From contig CANMDE010000001.1 in the NCBI GenBank assembly GCA_947496535.1, positions 558,001 through 622,000 on the forward strand: 64,000 nt of DNA, in the 5' to 3' direction. This document shows positions 19,287-25,888 of this stretch, piece by piece (within the stretch, counting starts at the first letter, position 1; every line of letters starts with the position of its first letter). Made by a program: the position numbers and the translations under genes. The notes under the pieces are model-generated. The model ran no database searches. It was not told the DNA's origin and saw only the letters and a program-made list of their open reading frames with translations. Source of the DNA: an uncultured Paracoccaceae bacterium (GTDB lineage Bacteria > Pseudomonadota > Alphaproteobacteria > Rhodobacterales > Rhodobacteraceae).

Positions 19287-19940
19287 TTATCCGCCACTTG
19301 CCGCCACTTCGGTTTCGGTGACTTGCCCTCCAACCGTAGCGCTCGTGACATAGTCGCGGAAGATAACTTCTGCATATTTGCCATTCAAAACCGCCGGGTG
19401 ATTCTGCACAAAACCAGACACTTCCGTAACAGTCCGTCTGTTTCGACGTTCTTGGTTCTGCGTAGCCACGACCGGTTGAGTTTCACCGAACGATGCGACC
19501 GCTTCAAGACGGCCTCGATCGATGCCTTGCGATGTCAGGAAGGCGACGACCGCTTGTGCACGGCGCAGACCCAGACGTTGGTTATAAGCGTTGCCGCCAA
19601 CAAGGTCAGTGTGTCCATAAACCCGGAACCGCACTTCAGGGAACTGACGGATCCAGTTTGCTTGCTGAACCAACGTTGCCTGTGCGCTTGCATCCAACTG
19701 CGCCGAATTGAAGGCGAAGTTGACCGTTGAGTTCACTTCAGAAGCAAACCGTCTTGCAAGGTTAATGGTGTAATCAGCCTGGCCCGACTGCACCAAGCTA
19801 TTGTTCATGGTTGCGTTGCCAAAACCCCCTGCATCAAGTTGGGATCCAGCTTCTGAGTAGAATGACGAATAAGTTGGGTCATCCTGTGAGCAACCTGCGA
19901 GGGTCGCGGCGGCAATGGCCGCTGTCATTACATATTTCAT
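19287..19940 (-). CDS. OmpA-family lipoprotein in the CpaD position of the Tad locus
   Basis: This 217-residue protein starts at MKYVMTAAIAAA (GGAG about 9 bases upstream). It has a lipobox LAGC followed by a region of about 60 residues and a C-terminal OmpA domain. The domain carries VNFAFNSAQLDASAQATL, the peptidoglycan-contacting RVYGHTDLVGGNAYNQRLGLRRAQAV, and RRNRRTVTEV. Such lipoproteins tie outer-membrane machinery to the cell wall. It sits between cpaC and cpaE, where other Tad loci have the lipoprotein CpaD, and follows cpaC closely. It probably anchors or guides the secretin, a role inferred from position. Confidence 0.88.
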   Translation of the reverse strand: MKYVMTAAIAAATLAGCSQDDPTYSSFYSEAGSQLDAGGFGNATMNNSLVQSGQADYTINLARRFASEVNSTVNFAFNSAQLDASAQATLVQQANWIRQFPEVRFRVYGHTDLVGGNAYNQRLGLRRAQAVVAFLTSQGIDRGRLEAVASFGETQPVVATQNQERRNRRTVTEVSGFVQNHPAVLNGKYAEVIFRDYVTSATVGGQVTETEVAASGG

Positions 19941-19955
19941 TGACTTACACTCCAA

Positions 19956-21374
19956 TCATTCGTCGAGCACATAGCCGTAGGACCCGCTAAAGTCCTGGCG
20001 TGCTACTTCGCCTGCACCACCAGAGGTCGGTGCATCTGATGCCGCAACACGGCCAAACAGGAACAGGTCTTGTTCAGTCGGCGGTCGTACCCGATCTGTT
20101 GGTAACGCAAGTGCCGAACCGCTCGTCGGTGTCACTAGGTGTGGCGTTACAATGATAACGAGTTCTGTTTGGCTTCGCTGATATTCAGCACTGCGGAACA
20201 GGGCACCAAGGATCGGAATATCGCCGACCCAAGGCACTTGGCCACTAAGGTCCGTAAAGTCGTCGGATAGCAGACCAGCAATTGCAAAGCTTTCACCATC
20301 GCGCATTTCAACTGTTGTCGAAGTTTCGCGACGAGAGAAAGCATCAATTGAGAAACCATCGACTGTGATGCCGTTTGCGGTATCGATAGCGGAAACAGCT
20401 GCGACGAGTTCGAGATTGATGATATCTTGGTCAACGACACGCGGTATGAAGTTCAATTCAACACCGAATGGCTTAAATTCAACTGTTATTCCGTCATCTT
20501 CATTTGAAATCGGCACAGGGTATTCGCCACCGGCAAGGAAAGTAGCTTCCTGTCCGCTCAGCGCTGTCAGGTTTGGTTCGGCGAGTGTGCGGACAACGCC
20601 GCGCGACTCAAGAGCTTCAAGCAGTATACCCACTTCAAGTCCACCGGCATCGAAGCCGAACAAAACTGCACCGTTTCCTTCGCCAGTTGTTGCAATATTA
20701 CGACCGCCGCTGCCAGCGGAACTGGCCGCGTTACCCGTACCTGCGCCAATGTCCAAATCACCATCGAAGCCGGAGCCAAGCAGCGATACCGACGATGAAA
20801 GAGACTTACTAACCGAACGCTGCATCTCAGCGAAGCGCACTTTTAACATGACCTGCTGTGTGCCGCCGACAGACATCAGGTTTGATACGCGATCCGGCGC
20901 ATAGCGCTCAGCCAAATCAAGTGCCCGATCCAGCCGCGCGATTGAGCTGACTGTACCAGACAGTACGATCCCGTTATTGGCGGTGCGCACTTCAATGTTT
21001 TCACCTGGTATAATCTGCCCCAAGCGTTCTTTGAATTCGGCCATGTCGGGGGTGACCTGCACCTCTACATTGGTGATGAGCTGCCCATCGGCGCCCAAAA
21101 TTGTCAGCGTTGTCCGGCCCGGCTCTTTGCCGAGGACGTAAATGCTGCGATCAGACAAAGACGAAATGTCTGCGATGCCGGGGTTGGCGATTGAAAGTTC
21201 CGCGAACGGAACATCGCTTTCCACGACGACTGCCCTGTTCATGGGCACGTTAAGAGCACTGGACGCCGCGCCGCGCACAACGCGCAGCGTTTCGGCCGGT
21301 GCCAAAGTAGGTGTTGCCGCGAGCGACAACGTTAAGCCCGTCAATGCGGCCTTGATGAATCTGTCATACTTCAT
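19956..21374 (-). CDS. cpaC: Tad pilus secretin CpaC/RcpA
   Basis: Outer-membrane secretin through which the Flp pilus leaves the cell. It has a signal peptide (LTGLTLSLAATPTLAPA), an N-terminal domain with ALNVPMNRAVVVESDVPFAELSIANPGIADI, and a BON-like segment (about 105-165). The secretin core ends in the family signature QVPWVGDIPILGALFRS, followed by ELVIIVTPHLV. At 472 residues it is typical. A Gly/Ser-rich insert lies around residues 205-240. It is separated from cpaB by a terminator and about 220 bp, so it has its own promoter, and it is probably co-transcribed with the OmpA lipoprotein gene 15 bp downstream. Confidence 0.95.
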   Translation of the reverse strand: MKYDRFIKAALTGLTLSLAATPTLAPAETLRVVRGAASSALNVPMNRAVVVESDVPFAELSIANPGIADISSLSDRSIYVLGKEPGRTTLTILGADGQLITNVEVQVTPDMAEFKERLGQIIPGENIEVRTANNGIVLSGTVSSIARLDRALDLAERYAPDRVSNLMSVGGTQQVMLKVRFAEMQRSVSKSLSSSVSLLGSGFDGDLDIGAGTGNAASSAGSGGRNIATTGEGNGAVLFGFDAGGLEVGILLEALESRGVVRTLAEPNLTALSGQEATFLAGGEYPVPISNEDDGITVEFKPFGVELNFIPRVVDQDIINLELVAAVSAIDTANGITVDGFSIDAFSRRETSTTVEMRDGESFAIAGLLSDDFTDLSGQVPWVGDIPILGALFRSAEYQRSQTELVIIVTPHLVTPTSGSALALPTDRVRPPTEQDLFLFGRVAASDAPTSGGAGEVARQDFSGSYGYVLDE

Positions 21375-21529
21375 AAGTGACCTGCCTCTCCGATCACGCC
21401 TCGTTTAAGTGGGGTCTTAGTGCCCCTGATAATGGTGGACCATGAGGGAGGCGGTCATTTATTGCAATAATCAATAAGTTGCAGGTCGAACCGTATGTGG
21501 ATAACTGGCAACACTGCCGGCAAGTACCC

Positions 21530-21561
21530 AAAAAAAGAGCGCCTGAAAAGTTCAGACGCTC
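21530..21561 (-). terminator. Rho-independent terminator after cpaB
   Basis: On the minus strand an 11-bp stem (GAGCGTCTGAA with TTCAGGCGCTC, one T-G pair) and 3-base loop run into seven T residues. It starts about 30 bp after the cpaB stop codon. Confidence 0.92.
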
Positions 21562-21594
21562 CTAGGATCTATATCGGATCAGTGCTATTTCGGC

Positions 21595-22398
21595 TTAGTC
21601 ACATTCAACTTCTACTTCGACCCGATTGGCGCCAAATCCTTGGCCTACATAGCAGCGTTGCTCCTGCACAACGGGTGCTGGCGCCGCTGGCGCCTGAATG
21701 CCAAGAACGTCATTGGTGCCGATACTAATCTCGGGCGCTGTTGTGTCATCGGTATCACCAACCGGTGCAATCTTGAGCTGACCGTCGGTCTGCGCTTGTG
21801 AAAGTGCAGCAAAATCTTCTGTGCTAACCTGCAATACGACACGAGAGTTGACGTCAATTGCTAATACCTCCAGGCGCGGCATCAGCAGGCGAGTCTCTGT
21901 TTTATCACCAATGCGCCCGATCCAGAAAATGTCCACTTTCGTGCCGGGGCGCAGCTGCCCTTCATACTCTGACGTCATGTTTGTAGATAGTGGATAGGCG
22001 CGGGTGCCGGGTTTCAACAAAGCAGTTAGTCCAAGTGGAGCACCTGGAGCCGTAACCTTTGAGGCCAAAATTGGTTCATTCACTTCCATTGGGCGAGATA
22101 CCACGCGTGGCTCATCCAAACCTTGCGGAAAAAGCTCTTCTTCTGAGGAAAAGACGCCCTCGGGCAAAAAGTCCTCAGCATATTGGATCAGGTGGACATC
22201 TTCGGCGGTTACAAACTCACCATAGGTCAGCGCGCGGATGGGAGCATAGACCTCAACGGTTTTCACGGCCTGAGCTGCGAGCTGCTGCTGACGCGTTAAC
22301 TGCGCGTCCTTGCTATCCAAAAAGCCTTTAACTTGCATAACTGCAAAACCAGCTAGTCCAATCCCGATTAGTAAAACTAGTCCAAAAACTGCACGCAT
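21595..22398 (-). CDS. cpaB: Flp pilus assembly protein CpaB/RcpC
   Basis: This 267-residue periplasmic protein has an N-terminal membrane anchor (VFGLVLLIGIGLAGFAVMQV) and a SAF-like domain (VYAPIRALTYGEFVTAEDVHL), then the RcpC region (PLSTNMTSEYEGQLRPGTKVDIFW). CpaB proteins contact the secretin and the peptidoglycan. The C-terminus holds two cysteines near the end (RCYVGQ and the final VECD), which may form a disulfide. It is the last gene before a strong terminator. The upstream gap to the second pilin gene is about 260 bp, so it may have its own promoter. Confidence 0.92.
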   Translation of the reverse strand: MRAVFGLVLLIGIGLAGFAVMQVKGFLDSKDAQLTRQQQLAAQAVKTVEVYAPIRALTYGEFVTAEDVHLIQYAEDFLPEGVFSSEEELFPQGLDEPRVVSRPMEVNEPILASKVTAPGAPLGLTALLKPGTRAYPLSTNMTSEYEGQLRPGTKVDIFWIGRIGDKTETRLLMPRLEVLAIDVNSRVVLQVSTEDFAALSQAQTDGQLKIAPVGDTDDTTAPEISIGTNDVLGIQAPAAPAPVVQEQRCYVGQGFGANRVEVEVECD

Positions 22399-22661
22399 TG
22401 TTTTAACCTCTGTTGATGGAGCGACGCAAACCGGTCGGTGGCGGAGTTAAGCAATCATGACGCCAAAATCAAGGCCTATGCTGCCGCGGCTACTGTTTAC
22501 TTTGCGCACAGCGGGCAATCTCTAAATATTAACAAAAACTGAATATTTCGGTTACTTCTTCAACATATCTGATACCGCCCTTTTTGCGACGGCACCCGAT
22601 CAGAAAGCAAGAAAGGCAACTATATTGGGCTCAGATTTCAAGCAGGTCAGATAGGCATGTG

Positions 22662-22886
22662 CTAATCGATATTCGCCTGGGCCCGGGCGTACGCGCCGTT
22701 GACATCTTGCACCAATACATTCAGCTCGCTTCCGATCTCTTCAGACATGCTTGTTGATCCATTGGTTATGAACACCACGATCACAAGGCCAAATGTAGCT
22801 AATGCTGCGGTTAAGACAACGAAATCTACAGTTATGGCGCCAGACTCATCGCCAACGAATTTTTTTGCGTACGCTAAGGGGAGCAT
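22662..22886 (-). CDS. Flp-family type IVb pilin, second copy
   Basis: This 74-residue prepilin has a 16-residue leader ending in Gly, followed by AITVDFVVLTAALATFGLVIVVF, the hydrophobic helix that packs into the pilus core. The predicted cleavage is after G16, which places an Asp and not the usual Glu at +5. The C-terminal half (SMSEEIGSELNVLVQDVNGAYARAQ) differs from the first copy, so the two pilins are not interchangeable duplicates. It may be a minor subunit. It lies between the terminator of the first pilin and cpaB. Confidence 0.85.
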   Translation of the reverse strand: MLPLAYAKKFVGDESGAITVDFVVLTAALATFGLVIVVFITNGSTSMSEEIGSELNVLVQDVNGAYARAQANID

Positions 22887-23002
22887 TTGGACCAGACCAC
22901 TTTATATACCTACCGTTACAGATAGTTATCGAGGGAATGTGGCGGTAAATTGACGGCTTTGGTTCTTTTTCTGTTTCTTTGAAATGGCGTTTTGGAAAGC
23001 AA

Positions 23003-23027
23003 ATTGCCGCGCACAAGGCGCGGCAAT
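23003..23027 (-). terminator. Terminator/attenuator after the first pilin gene
   Basis: A perfect 10-bp stem (ATTGCCGCGC with GCGCGGCAAT) has a 5-base loop. Read on the minus strand it is followed by TTGCTTTCC. It lies 29 bp past the pilin stop codon and should make most transcripts monocistronic, giving more pilin than assembly proteins. Confidence 0.75.
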
Positions 23028-23056
23028 TCTAGATACTGCAGCAGCAGAAACATTAT

Positions 23057-23275
23057 TTAGTCACGAGCATCAATTGCAGACTGCGCCTGGCCAGTCAGTT
23101 CAGTTGTCTGAACATCCAATTCTGCTTCGATCTGCGATGCCAGATCTTGTGCGCCGTCGGCGACGAAGCCGATGACGATAAAGCCAAGAACAACGATAGC
23201 AGCAGTCAGAACAACGAAGTCAACTGTTACAGCACCGTCTTCGTCGTTGTGGAATTTTTCAAAAAAGTTAAGCAT
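23057..23275 (-). CDS. flp: Flp-family type IVb pilin (likely major subunit)
   Basis: This 72-residue prepilin has the leader MLNFFEKFHNDEDG, a predicted cut after G14, and mature AVTVDFVVLTAAIVVLGFIVIGF. As in the second copy the +5 residue is Asp (D19). A very strong ribosome-binding site (TTAGGAGGG) precedes the ATG, and a hairpin terminator follows the gene. Both suggest high expression as a separate message, so this is the better candidate for the main pilus subunit. CpaA is its expected processing peptidase. Confidence 0.92.
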   Translation of the reverse strand: MLNFFEKFHNDEDGAVTVDFVVLTAAIVVLGFIVIGFVADGAQDLASQIEAELDVQTTELTGQAQSAIDARD

Positions 23276-23638
23276 TGTAGTCCCTCCTAAGGGGTTTTTC
23301 TCTAGGGTTTAAACTTTCAGTCCTCGTCGGGTCTCTTGGACCAGCCTTGGTTTTGGCTTAATCCCCGTCTTGGATGAGTACATATAGCCGGATAAATGGG
23401 GCGTGATTTTGGCGGCATTCTATTTTTTTGGAAAAATGCGCGAATTTTCGCAAGAGTAGCTGTAAATACCTGTATTAAAAGGATTTTATAGTTAATGATT
23501 TCTTAACTTTCGTGTGGTGCCGTTGCCGAAAAGCCCGCAATGGGGCCAAATCGCCTCAATTGTAGAGGTTTGGATGGTTTTTCAAAGGCTTTGCTGCCAA
23601 AAGTGATTCAAATAATAATAACAGAGCGGGACAGGAAC
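23276..23638. promoter_or_regulatory. Divergent intergenic region between flp and the lytic transglycosylase gene
   Basis: About 360 bp hold the promoter of flp (minus) and that of the transglycosylase gene (plus). The middle part (about 23400-23510) is AT-rich. No further gene is visible. No specific promoter could be assigned with confidence. Confidence 0.4.
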
Positions 23639-24472
23639 GTGTTCAGGAATTTATCTGCGGCGGCAGTGGCTGTCGTCATATGTGTAGGTACGGCGCATGC
23701 CGAAGTCGAACGCTTGCAGCCAGAATTCAGTTTTCGCAAAGTAGCCGTGCCCTCGGGCGGTGGAAACCGCATTACCGTGCAGATTGACCCAAACGCCCCG
23801 CGTCTGGATCCTGTTAGATCTGACCCCGAGCCAGAACCGCTGCCAGTTGCGGGCGGAGCGATTGATCTGCCAAAGCCGTCACCTCTCGACTGGTTCTGGA
23901 CGACAGTTTCGCCCAAACTTTCCGATTCGGGACCGGGCCGTCTGGAACTGGCGATCAATCAGATCACAAACCCGCCAAATGGAAAGGGTGTTCCAGCCCC
24001 GCGCCTTCAAAGCTTGCAGGAGATCGCAACCAGTCACGGGCTGGACATTCTCCGAGAGACTGTGGGCACCGATGTTTCCCCTGCTCTTGTATTGGCGGTG
24101 ATTGCTGTTGAAAGCGCCGGGCGGACCGAAGTAACCAGTTCAGCCGGTGCGCAAGGTTTGATGCAGCTTATGCCAGCCACAGCGTCACGCTTTGGCGTGA
24201 ACGACAGCATGAACGCCTCTGACAACATCAAGGGCGGTGTAGCGTATCTGGCGTGGCTGTTAAACCATTTCGGGAACGACCCTGTTCTGACGCTCGCTGG
24301 ATATAACGCGGGTGAGGGAAATGTCGCCCGCCACGATGGCGTTCCGCCCTTTGCAGAAACCCGTGCCTATGTGCCAAAGGTTCTCGCCGCATGGCAGGTG
24401 GCGAAAGGACTTTGCAGGACGCCTCCGGAACTGATTACGGATGGCTGCGTATTCAACGTCAACGGAATCTAG
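23639..24472 (+). CDS. Lytic transglycosylase domain protein
   Basis: Exported muramidase-like enzyme that cleaves peptidoglycan strands. The GTG start is chosen because it gives a clean signal peptide (MFRNLSAAAVAVVICVGTAHA); the frame extends 33 codons upstream without a sensible N-terminus. After a Pro-rich linker comes the SLT domain with catalytic Glu at about residue 158 (AVIAVESAGR), then SSAGAQGLMQLMPATASRFGV, the AYLAWLLNHF-type segment, and LAGYNAGEGNV. It gives 277 residues. It is transcribed divergently from the pilin gene, so it may open the cell wall for the Tad machine, a role inferred from position only. Confidence 0.9.
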   Translation: MFRNLSAAAVAVVICVGTAHAEVERLQPEFSFRKVAVPSGGGNRITVQIDPNAPRLDPVRSDPEPEPLPVAGGAIDLPKPSPLDWFWTTVSPKLSDSGPGRLELAINQITNPPNGKGVPAPRLQSLQEIATSHGLDILRETVGTDVSPALVLAVIAVESAGRTEVTSSAGAQGLMQLMPATASRFGVNDSMNASDNIKGGVAYLAWLLNHFGNDPVLTLAGYNAGEGNVARHDGVPPFAETRAYVPKVLAAWQVAKGLCRTPPELITDGCVFNVNGI

Positions 24473-24494
24473 GCGCTGATCTCCGCGACAAGAG

Positions 24495-25118
24495 TCATAC
24501 AATCGTGGCGTCTGTCGCGGCGATCAACTCTTCGCGGCTGACACCGTCCGCGAGTTCCTCAATATGAAGACCCTTATGCGTGACGTCCAGAACACCCAGA
24601 TTGGTGATAATCCGATCCACCACACCTGCACCGGTGAGTGGCAAGGTGCATTCCTTTAGAACCTTGCTGTCGCCATGCTTGTTTGTGTGGTCCATCACGA
24701 CCACCACACGACCAACGCCAGCGACCAGATCCATCGCCCCGCCCATACCCTTGACGAGCTTGCCGGGGATCATCCAGTTGGCGAGGTCACCGTTTTCGGC
24801 CACTTCCATAGCGCCCAGGATGGCCATGGCGATCTTGCCGCCACGTATCATTCCAAAGGACTGGCTGGAATCAAAATAGGCGGTCTGTGGTAGTTCGGTG
24901 ATTGTCTGCTTGCCTGCATTGATCAGGTCGGGGTCCAGTTCATCCTCAGTCGGGAAGGGCCCCATGCCCAGCATGCCGTTTTCGGACTGCAAGGTCACCT
25001 CAATCCCTTCAGGGATGTAGTTCGACACCAGCGTCGGGATCCCGATGCCAAGGTTCACGTACCAGCCATCCTGCAGCTCTTGCGCGGCGCGGGCCGCCAT
25101 TTGATTGCGATCCCACAT
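24495..25118 (-). CDS. scoB: 3-oxoacid CoA-transferase subunit B
   Basis: Beta subunit of the heterotetrameric enzyme that moves CoA from succinyl-CoA (or acetyl-CoA) to acetoacetate or a similar 3-oxoacid. The catalytic Glu lies in [14 protein letters not shown] (the SENG motif, about residue 51). The [16 protein letters not shown] segment and the C-terminal [11 protein letters not shown] are also typical. Its ATG shares one base with the stop of the A subunit gene (TAATG), so the subunits are made in equal amounts. The length of 207 residues is normal. The acyl substrate cannot be fixed from sequence; acetoacetate from ketone or hydroxybutyrate use is most common. Confidence 0.92.
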   Translation of the reverse strand: MWDRNQMAARAAQELQDGWYVNLGIGIPTLVSNYIPEGIEVTLQSENGMLGMGPFPTEDELDPDLINAGKQTITELPQTAYFDSSQSFGMIRGGKIAMAILGAMEVAENGDLANWMIPGKLVKGMGGAMDLVAGVGRVVVVMDHTNKHGDSKVLKECTLPLTGAGVVDRIITNLGVLDVTHKGLHIEELADGVSREELIAATDATIV

Positions 25119-25813
25119 TATGCTGTCCTTACTGTGCGTTGTTCGATGCGTTTTTCATGCTCGCCCTGGATCAGACGGTGCACATAGATGCCCGGTAGAT
25201 GGATATGATCGGGGTCGAGACTGCCTGTTGGTACGATTTCTTCCACTTCGGCGACGCAAGTCTTACCACACATGGCGGCGGGCGGGTTGAAGTTGCGAGC
25301 GGTCTTGCGGAACACCAGATTGCCTGTCTCATCCGCTTTCCAAGCTTTGACGATGGACAGATCGGCAAACATGCCTTCTTCCAAAATATATGTCTCGCCG
25401 TTGAATTCCTTATGTTCCTTGCCCTCTGCGATTACGGTGCCCACACCGGTCTTTGTATAAAAACCGGGGATACCACAGCCGCCCGCCCGCATCCGTTCGG
25501 CAAGCGTACCTTGGGGGTTGAATTCCAGCTCAAGCTCACCTGACAGATATTGCCGCATGAACTCGGCATTTTCACCGACATACGAGCTGATCATTTTCTT
25601 GACCTGCCGCGTCTGAAGCAAGATGCCGATACCAAAATCATCAACCCCGGCATTATTGGAGGCAAATGTCAGATCTTTGGTGCCAGCCTCTTTGATCGCA
25701 TCAAGAAGCAGTTCGGGGATGCCACAAAGGCCAAAGCCACCCGCAGCGATGAACATTCCATCGTGCAAAAGCCCGTCCAAAGCCGCCGCTGCATTGGGGT
25801 AGATTTTCTTCAT
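25118..25813 (-). CDS. scoA: 3-oxoacid CoA-transferase subunit A
   Basis: Alpha subunit of the CoA-transferase. The start at [16 protein letters not shown] matches the usual N-terminus of the family; an ATG three codons earlier is the alternative. Recognisable blocks are [28 protein letters not shown], the glycine-rich [17 protein letters not shown] and [11 protein letters not shown]. It is coupled to scoB by a one-base overlap. An 8-bp inverted repeat lies about 40 bp upstream, between it and topA. Confidence 0.93.
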   Translation of the reverse strand: MKKIYPNAAAALDGLLHDGMFIAAGGFGLCGIPELLLDAIKEAGTKDLTFASNNAGVDDFGIGILLQTRQVKKMISSYVGENAEFMRQYLSGELELEFNPQGTLAERMRAGGCGIPGFYTKTGVGTVIAEGKEHKEFNGETYILEEGMFADLSIVKAWKADETGNLVFRKTARNFNPPAAMCGKTCVAEVEEIVPTGSLDPDHIHLPGIYVHRLIQGEHEKRIEQRTVRTA

Positions 25814-25853
25814 GATCCGCATCCCGCTTTCGTTTCGCGCGGAAACTGCCGCG

Positions 25854-25874
25854 CCGTTGACGTGAAGTCAACGG
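25854..25874. promoter_or_regulatory. Inverted repeat upstream of scoA
   Basis: CCGTTGAC and GTCAACGG form a perfect 8-bp dyad with a 5-base spacer, between the topA stop and the scoA start. No T tract follows on the minus strand, so an operator or a weak topA terminator are both possible. Confidence 0.35.
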
Positions 25875-25888
25875 GCACTTGATGCGGT

